Assembly (NCBI RefSeq): GCF_000452705.1
Contig: NZ_CP007014.1
Coordinates: 4,465,501 to 4,529,500, forward strand
Reading direction: 5' to 3'
Origin: Pseudomonas syringae CC1557
GTDB taxonomy: Bacteria; Pseudomonadota; Gammaproteobacteria; Pseudomonadales; Pseudomonadaceae
DNA: 64,000 bases
Made by a program: the position numbers and the translations under genes. The notes below the pieces were generated by a model. The model did no database searches and was not told where the DNA came from. It worked only from the letters and a program-made list of their open reading frames with translations. This document shows, in pieces, positions 49,410 through 58,954 of this stretch. Within the stretch, counting starts at the first letter, position 1. The number at the start of each line of letters is the position of its first letter.

Positions 49410-51017
49410 ATGAACAGTCAAGCTAGCAACCGGCGCAGTCGCAACTGGTCACATGCCCTGCTCGAAAGCGCAGTGCTGACCGGCGCCCTGCTGATGGCCA
49501 GCAGTGCTGCGCTGGCCAATGCGCCTGTCGTCCCCGAGACCCCGAAACTGGTCAAGGGCCTGCAGCAGGCCAAGACTTACACCATCACCAGCCCGCCCAC
49601 CGCGCCGCTGGAAATAGCCAAGCCGGTACTGCCCGACCTCAAGGGCTACACCGCCGAGGCCGCCCTGAAAAAGATTGTGCGCAACAAGCCGGGCAAGGTC
49701 ACCGTTTCGCGAATGATGGAAGAAACCGGCCTCAAGGAATTCATCGGCGGCGATAACAAGATGGCCGAGTGGGTCAACCGTCAGCGGGGCATCCCTCAGG
49801 CCATCATGATTTCCGACGGCTACGTGAGCCTGCAGGATCTGGCGAAAAAGGTTCCGAAGCAGTTTCTCGATGAGGTGTCGCCGGGTGTCTACGTAGCGCG
49901 CCTGCCGATCCTGGTCAAAGAGACCGGGATCTTCGAGATCGACAGCAAAACCAAGGAATTGCGCCTGTCTCAGGAGAAGGGCTCATTCATCGTCAGCGAA
50001 GGCAAGATGCTGATCACCCACACTCAGGTCAACGCCTGGAGCGAGGCTCGCAACGGCTTTGCGACTTATCGCAAGCCCGACGAGTTTCGTCCGTTTCTGC
50101 TGACCTGGGGCGGCTCGGAAACCTGGATCGCCAACAGCAAAATGGCAAGCATGGGCTACAACCAGAGCAAGTCGTACGGCATCAGTATTTCCCAGTACAC
50201 GCCGAACACCGCGAAGGTTCTCAAGCGTCCCGAGCCCACCGGTTGGATCATCGATTCTGAATTCTCGGACATGTGGTACGGCTTCTACTGCTATGAAACC
50301 CGTGACTTCGTGGTCAAGGGCAACACTTACCGCGACAACATCGTTTACGGCATTGACCCGCATGACCGTTCACACGGTCTGATCATCGCCGAGAACGACG
50401 TGTACGGAACCAAGAAGAAGCACGGGATCATTATTTCCCGGGAAGTGGACAACAGCTTCATCTTCCGCAACAAGAGCCACAACAACAAATTGTCCGGCGT
50501 GGTTCTGGACCGTAACAGCGTCGGCAACATCGTCGCTTACAACGAGATTTATCAGAACCACACCGACGGCATCACCCTGTACGAAAGCGGCAACAACCTG
50601 CTGTGGGGCAATCGCGTCATTGCCAACCGCCGCCACGGTATCCGCGTGCGTAACAGTGTGAACATCAAGCTCTACGAAAACGTCGCCACCGCCAACGGTT
50701 TGATGGGCGTCTACGGCCACATCAAGGACCTGAGCGAAACCGACCGCGACATCGATCTCGACCCGTTCGACGCTCAGGTATCGCTGATCGTGGTGGGTGG
50801 CGAACTGGCCGGCAACGGCTCTGGACCCCTGTCCATCGACTCACCATTGAGCGTCGAGCTGTATCGCGTCTCGATGCTCATGCCGACCAAAGAAGTGGGC
50901 ATAAGCCTCAACGGTGTCCTCGGTGATCGCCAGGACGAAATCCTCGACCTGTTGGTACGCCAGAAGAAAGCCGTATTGATCGACCCGGTCGAAAGCCAGA
51001 CCGAGCTGCAGGAATGA
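49410..51017 (+). CDS. algG: Mannuronan C5-epimerase AlgG
   Basis: Periplasmic epimerase that converts mannuronate to guluronate within the polymer, and also protects it from AlgL during export. The 535 residues have a signal peptide (about 17-37) and the right-handed beta-helix with the catalytic motif DPHD (residues 316-319, one short of P. aeruginosa numbering). The start at 49410 has AGGAG 8 bases before it; the earlier ATG at 49383 overlaps the algE stop but lacks a ribosome site. Confidence 0.95.
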   Translation: MNSQASNRRSRNWSHALLESAVLTGALLMASSAALANAPVVPETPKLVKGLQQAKTYTITSPPTAPLEIAKPVLPDLKGYTAEAALKKIVRNKPGKVTVSRMMEETGLKEFIGGDNKMAEWVNRQRGIPQAIMISDGYVSLQDLAKKVPKQFLDEVSPGVYVARLPILVKETGIFEIDSKTKELRLSQEKGSFIVSEGKMLITHTQVNAWSEARNGFATYRKPDEFRPFLLTWGGSETWIANSKMASMGYNQSKSYGISISQYTPNTAKVLKRPEPTGWIIDSEFSDMWYGFYCYETRDFVVKGNTYRDNIVYGIDPHDRSHGLIIAENDVYGTKKKHGIIISREVDNSFIFRNKSHNNKLSGVVLDRNSVGNIVAYNEIYQNHTDGITLYESGNNLLWGNRVIANRRHGIRVRNSVNIKLYENVATANGLMGVYGHIKDLSETDRDIDLDPFDAQVSLIVVGGELAGNGSGPLSIDSPLSVELYRVSMLMPTKEVGISLNGVLGDRQDEILDLLVRQKKAVLIDPVESQTELQE

Positions 51018-51031
51018 GGAAGGGTATTGCT

Positions 51032-52471
51032 ATGCACGCACATTTGATCAAGCTGTTGAGTCTGTCCAGCCTCACCGCCGCGTTGATGGCCGCCGCCGGT
51101 GTAGCTCGCGCAGACGACTCGCCAGCACCAACCTTCAAGGCCGAGCCATGCTGCAGCCTGTGCCCGGCCGCGCATGATGCAAAGAACTATGTTTCGCGTT
51201 ATCAGCAGAACTTCACCACGCTGATCCAGGCGCAGGGTGACTGGCTGGTCCGTACTCAGGAAGACCTGCGCACCGAGTTCGATACCACGCCCGCAGGCTA
51301 CCGTCGCCTGAAAGAACTGCACGATGCGTTCAAAAGCAAAGGCGTCGAGCTGGTGGTCGTCTATCAGCCGACCCGTGGCCTGGTGGATCGCAACAAACTG
51401 TTCCCGGCTGATCGCGAGAAGTTCGACTACGACAAGGCACTGAAAAACTATCAGGCCATGCTCGGGCGCTTCAGCAAACTCGGTTATTGGGTCCCTGACC
51501 TGTCGCCGTTGACCAATGAGCAACAGGCGCATGACTTCTACTTCCGCGGTGACCAGCACTGGACACCGTATGGCGCTCAACGCACCGCGAAGATCGTCGC
51601 CGAAACCGTGAAAAAGATCCCGTCCTATTCCGGTATTCCGAAGCGTGAGTTCGAAAGCCACATTAGCGGACGCATGGGCAAGAACGGCACCTTGCACAAC
51701 ATGGCAGGCCAATTGTGCGCCACCAGCTATGCCGTGCAGTACATGGACCAGTTCAGTACCGAACCCAAGGGTGAGGCGGGCGACGGTGATCTGTTCGGTG
51801 ACTCCGGAAACCCGGAAATCACCCTGGTCGGCACCAGCCACAGTGGCAAAAACTACAACTTCGGCGGCTTCCTTCAGGAAGACCTCAGCGCCGACGTGCT
51901 GAACGTAGCGTTCCCTGGCGGCGGTCTGGAAGGTGCGATGTTGCAGTACCTGGGCAGCGAAGACTTCCAGAAGCGTCCACCGAAGATTCTCATCTGGGAA
52001 TTCTCGCCGCTGTATCGCCTGGACCAGGAAACCATCTATCGCCAGATGATGTCTCTGCTGGACAACGGCTGCGAAGGCAAGCCGGCGGTCATGAGCGCCA
52101 GCACGACCCTCAAGCCGGGCACCAACGAAGTACTGGTCAACGGCAAGAACGGTATCAAGGACATCCGCAACGGCAGCAATCAGATTGATATCAAATTTGA
52201 CGACACGTCGGTGAAAACCCTTCAGGCCAGACTCTGGTACATGAACGGTCGCCACGAGGATCTGAAAATCGAGAAACCTGAAACCTCCGATACAGATGGA
52301 CGTTTTTCGTTCGAATTGCGCGAAGACGAGGACTGGGCCAACCAGCAATTGCTGGCACTGGAAATCCAGGGACCGGAAGCAGGCACGGCTCCACAGAAAG
52401 TCGAAGCCAAAGTATGCAAACGCAACGTGTTCCCGGGCGTCGCGAAACACAACGCTCAAGCCGGACTATGA
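51032..52471 (+). CDS. algX: Alginate O-acetyltransferase AlgX
   Basis: Periplasmic SGNH-like acetyltransferase acting on the exported polymer. With the start at 51032 the product is 479 residues and the catalytic residues fall on Asp174, His176 and Ser269 (GDQHW; GTSHSG), identical in number to P. aeruginosa. The upstream ATG at 51014 overlaps the algG stop (ATGA) but would shift these by six. A signal peptide covers about residues 1-28. A C-terminal carbohydrate-binding module follows the catalytic domain. Confidence 0.95.
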   Translation: MHAHLIKLLSLSSLTAALMAAAGVARADDSPAPTFKAEPCCSLCPAAHDAKNYVSRYQQNFTTLIQAQGDWLVRTQEDLRTEFDTTPAGYRRLKELHDAFKSKGVELVVVYQPTRGLVDRNKLFPADREKFDYDKALKNYQAMLGRFSKLGYWVPDLSPLTNEQQAHDFYFRGDQHWTPYGAQRTAKIVAETVKKIPSYSGIPKREFESHISGRMGKNGTLHNMAGQLCATSYAVQYMDQFSTEPKGEAGDGDLFGDSGNPEITLVGTSHSGKNYNFGGFLQEDLSADVLNVAFPGGGLEGAMLQYLGSEDFQKRPPKILIWEFSPLYRLDQETIYRQMMSLLDNGCEGKPAVMSASTTLKPGTNEVLVNGKNGIKDIRNGSNQIDIKFDDTSVKTLQARLWYMNGRHEDLKIEKPETSDTDGRFSFELREDEDWANQQLLALEIQGPEAGTAPQKVEAKVCKRNVFPGVAKHNAQAGL

Positions 52472-52479
52472 GGTGAATA

Positions 52480-53625
52480 ATGCAGACTCCTAAACTGATC
52501 CGCCCTACCCTGCTGTCGATGGCAATCCTGTCATCGATGGCCTGGGCTGCAGGCGCGTCCGCCGCGCTGGTTCCACCCAAGGGTTACGACGCTCCCATCG
52601 AGAAGATGAAGACTGGCGATCACAACTTTACCTGTGAAGCCATTCCCAAGCCGTACACCGACAAGCTGGTTTTCCGCAGTAAATACGAAGGTTCGGACAA
52701 GGCCCGTGCAACCCTCAATGCGGTATCCGAAGAAGCGTTTCGCGACGCGACCAAGGACATCACCGACCTTGAGCGTGGCGTCAGCAAAATCGTGATGCAG
52801 TACATGCGCGACGGTCGTCCGGAACAGCTCGACTGCGCGCTGAACATGATGACCACTTGGGCCAAAGCCGATGCGCTGGAGTCCCGCGAGTTCAACCACA
52901 CCGGCAAGTCCATGCGCAAATGGGCACTGGGCAGCATGTCGTCCGCCTACCTGCGCCTGAAATTCTCCGAATCGCGTCCGCTGGCCAATCGTCAGCAGGA
53001 CGCACAGATCATTGAAGCCTGGTTCAGCAAGCTGGCCGATCAGGTGGTCAGCGACTGGAGCAATCTGCCGCTGGAAAAAATCAACAACCACTCTTACTGG
53101 GCTGCCTGGTCGGTGATGGCAACTGCCGTCGTAACCAACCGCCAGGACCTGTTCGATTGGGCCGTCAAGGAATTCAAGGTCGCCGCCAATCAGGTGGACA
53201 AGGACGGTTTCCTGCCCAACGAGATGAAGCGTCGCCAACGTGCGCTGTCGTATCACAACTACGCCCTGCCGCCGCTGGCCATGATCGCCAGCTTTGCCCA
53301 GGCCAACGGTGTGGATCTGCGTCAGGAAAACAACGGTGCCTTGAAACGTCTGGGTGACCGTGTTCTGGCCGGCGTCAAAGACCCTGCATCGTTTGCAGAA
53401 CATAACGGTGAAAAACAGGACATGACGGACCTGAAGAAAGATCCGAAATTCGCCTGGCTCGAACCGTACTGCTCGCTCTACAACTGCGGCCCGGATGTGC
53501 TGGAAGAGAAACACGAAAAGCAGCCATTCAAGACCTTCCGCCTGGGCGGCGACCTGACCAAGGTCTACGACCCGAGCCATGAAAAAGGCGGCAAAGGCGA
53601 CAAGGGCGATAACGTCAGTGAGTGA
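52480..53625 (+). CDS. algL: Alginate lyase AlgL
   Basis: Periplasmic lyase that clears alginate stranded in the periplasm. The 381 residues have a signal peptide (about 1-28) and the PL5 fold. Catalytic His204 (NNHSYW) and Tyr258 (LSYHNY) are each two higher than in P. aeruginosa. The last 16 residues ([16 protein letters not shown]) form a charged, Gly-rich tail after the fold, not obviously needed for catalysis. Confidence 0.95.
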   Translation: MQTPKLIRPTLLSMAILSSMAWAAGASAALVPPKGYDAPIEKMKTGDHNFTCEAIPKPYTDKLVFRSKYEGSDKARATLNAVSEEAFRDATKDITDLERGVSKIVMQYMRDGRPEQLDCALNMMTTWAKADALESREFNHTGKSMRKWALGSMSSAYLRLKFSESRPLANRQQDAQIIEAWFSKLADQVVSDWSNLPLEKINNHSYWAAWSVMATAVVTNRQDLFDWAVKEFKVAANQVDKDGFLPNEMKRRQRALSYHNYALPPLAMIASFAQANGVDLRQENNGALKRLGDRVLAGVKDPASFAEHNGEKQDMTDLKKDPKFAWLEPYCSLYNCGPDVLEEKHEKQPFKTFRLGGDLTKVYDPSHEKGGKGDKGDNVSE

Positions 53626-53634
53626 TGCGCCGTT

Positions 53635-53657
53635 GTAGGAGCGGACTTGTCCGCGAA
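53635..53657. repeat. REP element GTAGGAGCGGACTTGTCCGCG within the alginate operon
   Basis: The palindromic core GCGGACTTGTCCGC is a well-known Pseudomonas REP form. It lies in the 178-base gap between algL and algI, which also contains ACCCCC...GGGGGG (53734-53754) and a further run of seven G (53758-53764). Confidence 0.75.
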
Positions 53658-53803
53658 GACGCAGGTCCAGGCGATGCATCCATAAAACAGGATCTCGCCT
53701 GACCCGCTTCGCGAACACGCTGTGAAGTGATTTACCCCCTTTTTCAATGGGGGGTTTGGGGGGGCTTTGAGCCCTTGAATGTTGGACCAACGGAGAGATA
53801 AGG

Positions 53804-55360
53804 ATGGTTTTCTCATCCAACGTGTTCCTGTTCCTGTTCATGCCGATATTCCTCGGCTTGTACTACCTGAGCGGGCAACGCTATCGCAATCTGCTGCTGC
53901 TGATTGCCAGCTATATCTTCTACGCCTGGTGGCGTGTCGACTTCCTGGCCTTGTTCATCGGCGTGACGGTCTGGAACTACTGGATCGGCCTCAGGGTCGG
54001 CGCGGCCGGTGTACGGACCAAACCGGCGCAGAAATGGTTGCTGCTTGGCGTGATCGTGGACCTGTGCATCCTGGGCTACTTCAAGTACGCCAACTTTGGC
54101 GTGGACAGCATCAACGCCGCCATGACCTCCATGGGTCTGGAACCGTTCATCCTGACGCATGTGCTGTTGCCGATCGGTATCTCGTTCTATGTCTTCGAGT
54201 CCATCAGCTACATCATCGACGTGTATCGCGGCGACACGCCAGCTACCCGCAACCTGATCGACTTTGCAGCCTTTGTTGCGATCTTCCCGCACCTGATTGC
54301 AGGCCCGGTACTGCGCTTCCGCGATCTGGCGGACCAGTTCAACAACCGCACACACACACTGGACAAGTTCTCTGAAGGCGCCACGCGATTCATGCAGGGC
54401 TTCATCAAGAAAGTGTTCATTGCCGACACCCTGGCAGTGGTCGCCGATCATTGCTTCGCGCTGCAGAATCCGACCACGGGCGATGCCTGGCTCGGCGCGC
54501 TGGCCTACACCGCGCAGCTGTACTTCGATTTTTCCGGTTACAGCGACATGGCCATCGGCCTGGGCTTGATGATGGGTTTCCGCTTCATGGAAAACTTCAA
54601 ACAGCCGTACATCAGCCAGTCGATCACCGAGTTCTGGCGTCGCTGGCACATAAGCCTGTCCACCTGGCTGCGTGATTACCTGTACATCACTCTGGGCGGC
54701 AACCGTGGCGGCAAGTTCGCGACCTATCGCAACCTGTTCCTGACCATGCTGCTGGGCGGCCTGTGGCACGGTGCCAACGTCACCTACATCATCTGGGGTG
54801 CCTGGCACGGCATGTGGCTGGCGATCGAAAAAGCGGTCGGCATCAATACCAAACCTTACAGCTTCAATGTGATTCGCTGGGCACTGACGTTCCTGCTGGT
54901 AGTCATAGGCTGGGTCATCTTCCGTTCCGAGAACCTGCACGTTGCCGGTCGTATGTACGGTGCCATGTTCAGCTTCGGCGAATGGCAATTGTCCGAACTC
55001 AACCGCGCCAGCCTGACCGGTCTGCAAGTCGCAACGCTGGTGGTGGCTTATCTGACGCTGGCGTTCTTCGGTCTGCGTGACTTCTACCAGAACCGTGAAA
55101 AAGACACTGGCAAGAGCGCCAAGGCTGACGGTCCTGCAACGGCTCAACCGGGGACCATCAAGGCGGTTCCTGGCGACGCGCCCGGCAGCCTGCACATGCC
55201 TGGCTACACCGTGGGCAGCGAAGCCCAGGTGCAACCGGCCTATTGGGAAGCCGACTGGCCACGCTACGCCATGCGCGCACTGATTCTGCTGTTGTTCGTG
55301 GCTTCGATTCTCAAACTCTCGGCGCAAAGCTTCTCGCCGTTCCTTTACTTCCAGTTCTGA
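53804..55360 (+). CDS. algI: Alginate O-acetyltransferase AlgI (MBOAT)
   Basis: Inner-membrane MBOAT protein that passes acetyl groups across the membrane to AlgJ/AlgX. The 518 residues contain about ten hydrophobic segments and the catalytic His322 in LWHGANVTYIIWGAWHG, at the P. aeruginosa residue number. The C-terminal half ends with a soluble stretch (about 425-485) and a final membrane segment. It starts after the gap holding the REP element, so its expression may differ from upstream genes. Confidence 0.96.
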   Translation: MVFSSNVFLFLFMPIFLGLYYLSGQRYRNLLLLIASYIFYAWWRVDFLALFIGVTVWNYWIGLRVGAAGVRTKPAQKWLLLGVIVDLCILGYFKYANFGVDSINAAMTSMGLEPFILTHVLLPIGISFYVFESISYIIDVYRGDTPATRNLIDFAAFVAIFPHLIAGPVLRFRDLADQFNNRTHTLDKFSEGATRFMQGFIKKVFIADTLAVVADHCFALQNPTTGDAWLGALAYTAQLYFDFSGYSDMAIGLGLMMGFRFMENFKQPYISQSITEFWRRWHISLSTWLRDYLYITLGGNRGGKFATYRNLFLTMLLGGLWHGANVTYIIWGAWHGMWLAIEKAVGINTKPYSFNVIRWALTFLLVVIGWVIFRSENLHVAGRMYGAMFSFGEWQLSELNRASLTGLQVATLVVAYLTLAFFGLRDFYQNREKDTGKSAKADGPATAQPGTIKAVPGDAPGSLHMPGYTVGSEAQVQPAYWEADWPRYAMRALILLLFVASILKLSAQSFSPFLYFQF

Positions 55361-55370
55361 GGGGCCTGAC

Positions 55371-56546
55371 ATGACACGTTCATTACGAATCCTCTATATA
55401 GCCATCTTTCTGGGCATTCTGGTGGCCCTCGGGATCTGGTCGCTGCGCAGTTTCAGCACCTTCTCGACGTCGGCAGAAACCACTGTGCTCAACGGCAAGT
55501 GGACCAAGGCAGCGGAAACTCATTACGACGACGAGTTCCCGATCAAACGTCTGGGCACCAACCTCTGGGCGGCGCTGGATTTCAAACTCTTCAACGAAGG
55601 CCGTCCCGGCGTGGTACTGGGCAAGGACCAGTGGTTGTACACCGACGAAGAGTTCGATGCCGTCGCCAATGGCGAACAGAACGAAGCCGACAACCTGGCA
55701 CTGATTCAGGGTGTTCGCGACGCACTGGAAAAACAGGGCAGCAAGCTGGTTCTGGCCATCGTTCCAGCAAAAACCCGTCTGTACCCTGAACATGTCGGTG
55801 ACACCAAGCCAGCCAGCCTGCACGTCGATCTGTATCAGCAGTTCCACGAGCAGGTAGCCAAGGCCGGTATCTTCGCCCCGGACCTGCTGGCGCCGCTGCA
55901 AGCCGCCAAGCAACAGGGCCAGGTGTTCCTGCGTACCGACACGCACTGGACCCCGATGGGTGCCGAAGTCGCCGCGCAGCAACTGAGCGCAGCGATTGCC
56001 CAGAAGACCCCGCTGCAAGGCGAACCTGAGCAGTTCGTCACACAAGCCAAGGGAACTGAACCGTACAAAGGTGACCTGACTACATTCCTGCCACTCGATC
56101 CGCTGTTCAGCAACTTGCTGCCCAAGCCGGACGATTTGCAAAAACGCAGCACTGATCCGGTAGAAGGCGCAGCCGCAGGCGATGACGCCCTGTTCGCCGA
56201 CAGCGAAATCCCGGTGGGTCTGGTGGGCACCAGCTACAGCGCCAACCCTAACTGGAACTTCGTCGGCGCCTTGAAACAGGCACTGCGCAGTGACGTCGTC
56301 AATTACGCCGAAGACGGCCATGGCCCGATTCTGCCGATGCTCAAGTACTTGCAGACCGACGCGTTCAAGAACAATCCGCCGCAAGTGGTGATCTGGGAAT
56401 TCCCGGAGCGTTATCTGCCGGCACACAACGACCTTGGCGAGTTTGATCCCAAGTGGATCGCCGAGCTGAAGAAATCGCGTGACACCCAAGAAAACGTGGC
56501 GCTCAACGCCAAACAATCCGAGTCGCCCAACCGGGCGCAAAACTGA
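55371..56546 (+). CDS. algJ: Alginate O-acetyltransferase AlgJ
   Basis: Periplasmic, membrane-anchored SGNH-type acetyltransferase working with AlgI, AlgF and AlgX. The 391 residues have one N-terminal hydrophobic segment (about 8-27). The catalytic residues Asp190, His192 (RTDTHW) and Ser288 (GTSYS) are at the same numbers as in P. aeruginosa AlgJ. It begins 10 bases after algI and ends 12 before algF. Confidence 0.96.
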   Translation: MTRSLRILYIAIFLGILVALGIWSLRSFSTFSTSAETTVLNGKWTKAAETHYDDEFPIKRLGTNLWAALDFKLFNEGRPGVVLGKDQWLYTDEEFDAVANGEQNEADNLALIQGVRDALEKQGSKLVLAIVPAKTRLYPEHVGDTKPASLHVDLYQQFHEQVAKAGIFAPDLLAPLQAAKQQGQVFLRTDTHWTPMGAEVAAQQLSAAIAQKTPLQGEPEQFVTQAKGTEPYKGDLTTFLPLDPLFSNLLPKPDDLQKRSTDPVEGAAAGDDALFADSEIPVGLVGTSYSANPNWNFVGALKQALRSDVVNYAEDGHGPILPMLKYLQTDAFKNNPPQVVIWEFPERYLPAHNDLGEFDPKWIAELKKSRDTQENVALNAKQSESPNRAQN

Positions 56547-56558
56547 GAGGACTGACTC

Positions 56559-57227
56559 ATGACTTTTACCACTACTGCTAACCGTTCGGCCGCAAAACGC
56601 CTTTTCAAAACCTGCGCAATGGCCGCCGGTCTGGGCCTGATGTCCCTGCAAGCGTTCGCCGGTGACTCCGCCCTGTACGGCCCGGCTGCCCCGAAAGGCT
56701 CGACGTTCGTGCGTGTCTACAACGCCAGCAGCGCAGAAATCAGCGCCAGCGTCGGCAACACCAACCTCAACGAAGTGGCGCCACTGGGCAGCACCGCGTT
56801 CAGCTTCATGCCACAGGGCGACTACACCGCCAAGCTGGGCAGCCAGAGCCTGCCGGTGAAACTGGCCGGTGATCACTATTACACCCTGGTCAACAACGCC
56901 AGCGGCAAGCCACAACTGGTTGAAGAACCACCGTTCAAAAACAAGCAGAAATCCCTGGTTCGCGTTCAGAACCTGAGCGACAAGTCCCTGACTCTGAAAA
57001 CCGCTGACGGCAAGACCGATGTGGTCAAGGCTGTAGCGGCCAAAGGCACCGGCGAGCGTGAAATCAACCCGGTCAAGGTCAGCCTGGCGCTGTACGACGG
57101 CGACAAGAAAGTCACCGATGTGAAACCCGTGGCGCTGGAGCGTGGCGAAGCCGCCGTGCTCTACATCACCGGCAGTGGCAGCAGCCTCTCGCCAGTGTGG
57201 GTCAAGCCACCGGTCGCAACCCGCTAA
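56559..57227 (+). CDS. algF: Alginate O-acetylation accessory protein AlgF
   Basis: Periplasmic partner of AlgI/J needed for acetylation. The 222 residues have a signal peptide ending near Ala31 (LMSLQAFAGDSAL), after a 15-residue positively charged N-region. The mature part is two beta-rich domains joined at about residue 130 (FKNKQKSLVRVQN). No catalytic residue is known. It is followed by a 119-base gap before algA. Confidence 0.95.
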   Translation: MTFTTTANRSAAKRLFKTCAMAAGLGLMSLQAFAGDSALYGPAAPKGSTFVRVYNASSAEISASVGNTNLNEVAPLGSTAFSFMPQGDYTAKLGSQSLPVKLAGDHYYTLVNNASGKPQLVEEPPFKNKQKSLVRVQNLSDKSLTLKTADGKTDVVKAVAAKGTGEREINPVKVSLALYDGDKKVTDVKPVALERGEAAVLYITGSGSSLSPVWVKPPVATR

Positions 57228-57346
57228 TACGGATTATGTCGGCCGGTTCAGGGCATCAGCGTTGAACCGGCCCACGCGGAACAAGAACAAGACTGAAACG
57301 ACAGACACCTCGTACGGCCCTAATTGAATGCTTTTGGAGAAACAAA

Positions 57347-58798
57347 ATGATTCCAGTTATCTTGTCAGGCGGTAGTGGTTCACGACTCTGGCCGCTTTCG
57401 CGTAAACAATTCCCTAAACAGTTCCTGGCACTGACCGGCGAGCACACGCTGTTCCAGCAAACCCTGGAGCGTCTGCTGTTCGAAGGCATGCAGGAGCCTA
57501 TCGTGGTCTGCAACAAGGACCACCGTTTCATCGTCAACGAGCAACTCGCTGCACTGAACCTGGAAACCCAGGCCATTCTGATGGAACCGTTTGGTCGCAA
57601 CACCGCGCCAGCCGTTGCCCTGACCGCCATGAAGCTGGTCAACGAAGGCAACGATGGCCTGATGCTGGTGCTGCCTGCCGACCACGTCATCGAAGATCAG
57701 AAAGCCCTGCAACGCGCGCTGGCTCTGGCCACTGTCGCTGCAGAACGTGGCGAAATGGTGCTGTTCGGTGTGCCTGCCAACAAGCCGGAAACCGGCTATG
57801 GCTACATCAAGTCAACCGCCGACGCCCTGCTGCCGGAAGGCGTGAGCCGCGTGTCGCAATTCGTCGAGAAGCCTGACGAAAAACGCGCCAAGGAATTCGT
57901 CGAAGCCGGTGGCTACTACTGGAACAGCGGCATGTTCCTGTTCCGCGCCAGCCGCTTCCTGGAAGAACTGAAAAAGCACGATCCGGACATCTACGACACC
58001 TGCCTGCTGACCCTCGAGCGCAGCGTTCAGGACGGCGACGCCCTTGAAATCGACGCCTCCACATTCGCCTGCTGCCCGGACAACTCCATCGACTACGCGG
58101 TCATGGAAAAAACCCAGCGCGCCTGCGTTGTGCCGCTGTCGGCTGGCTGGAGCGATGTCGGCTGCTGGTCGTCGCTGTGGGAAGTCAACGCTAAAGATGC
58201 CAACGGCAATGTCACCAAAGGCGATGTCGTCATTCAGGACAGCCGCAACTGCATGATCCACGGCAACGGCAAACTGGTGTCGGTCATCGGTCTGGACAAC
58301 ATCGTCGTTGTCGAAACCAAAGACGCCATGATGATCGCCCACAAAGACAAGGTTCAGGGCGTCAAGCAGATGGTCGCCACCCTGAACGAGCGTGGCCGCA
58401 GCGAAACGCAGAACCACCTCGAAGTGTACCGTCCGTGGGGTTCTTACGATTCGGTCGACATGGGCGGCCGCTTCCAGGTCAAGCGCATCTCGGTCAAACC
58501 GGGCGCCTGCCTGTCGCTGCAAATGCACCACCACCGTGCCGAGCACTGGATCGTGGTATCCGGGACTGCGCAGGTGACCTGCGACGAAAACGTGTTCCTG
58601 CTCACCGAGAACCAGTCCACCTACATCCCGATCGCCTCGGTGCATCGCCTGAAAAACCCGGGCAAGATCCCGTTGGAAATCATCGAAGTGCAATCGGGTA
58701 GCTACCTGGGCGAAGACGATATCGAGCGTTTCGAAGATATCTACGGTCGTTCGAATGCGCTGGAAGCTGGCGTGAAGACGCAGACTATCGCTCGTTGA
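57347..58798 (+). CDS. algA: Bifunctional phosphomannose isomerase / GDP-mannose pyrophosphorylase
   Basis: Makes mannose-6-phosphate from fructose-6-phosphate and, in a second active site, GDP-mannose from mannose-1-phosphate, supplying the alginate pathway at both ends. The 483 residues have the N-terminal pyrophosphorylase motif LSGGSGSRLWPLSRKQFPKQ and the C-terminal type II isomerase cupin with QMHHHRAEHW (near residue 400). The AlgC step between the two reactions is encoded elsewhere. It ends the operon before a strong terminator. Confidence 0.97.
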   Translation: MIPVILSGGSGSRLWPLSRKQFPKQFLALTGEHTLFQQTLERLLFEGMQEPIVVCNKDHRFIVNEQLAALNLETQAILMEPFGRNTAPAVALTAMKLVNEGNDGLMLVLPADHVIEDQKALQRALALATVAAERGEMVLFGVPANKPETGYGYIKSTADALLPEGVSRVSQFVEKPDEKRAKEFVEAGGYYWNSGMFLFRASRFLEELKKHDPDIYDTCLLTLERSVQDGDALEIDASTFACCPDNSIDYAVMEKTQRACVVPLSAGWSDVGCWSSLWEVNAKDANGNVTKGDVVIQDSRNCMIHGNGKLVSVIGLDNIVVVETKDAMMIAHKDKVQGVKQMVATLNERGRSETQNHLEVYRPWGSYDSVDMGGRFQVKRISVKPGACLSLQMHHHRAEHWIVVSGTAQVTCDENVFLLTENQSTYIPIASVHRLKNPGKIPLEIIEVQSGSYLGEDDIERFEDIYGRSNALEAGVKTQTIAR

Positions 58799-58807
58799 TA
58801 GGGTTTT

Positions 58808-58824
58808 AGCTGCAAGCTGCAAGT
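58808..58824. repeat. REP-like AGCTGCAAGCTGCAAGT, second copy
   Basis: Seventeen bases identical to 10690-10706, here between algA and its terminator. Confidence 0.6.
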
Positions 58825-58829
58825 GAAGC

Positions 58830-58884
58830 AGCCCTCAGCAACCCTTTGCGTATTTTTATACGCAGAGGGTTGCTGGGGGCTTTT
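58830..58884 (+). terminator. Terminator of the alginate operon
   Basis: A 24-bp stem (58830-58853 with 58858-58881, G-U and one mismatch) around TTTT and followed by TTTTC. It follows the algA stop by about 30 bases and directly abuts the REP-like AGCTGCAAGCTGCAAGT at 58808-58824. Confidence 0.88.
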
Positions 58885-58954
58885 CATTTGCGCGACTTAT
58901 TCCTTCCCGGTTCTGTAGGATGTCCAGCACTGCCCCCGGCTGGAGACCCGCTGC

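Noticed and set aside
53734..53764. Intrinsic terminator in the algL-algI gap
   Set aside because: The C/G hairpin has its T run on the inside (loop side), and no T tail after the stem on the + strand, so termination by this route is not expected.
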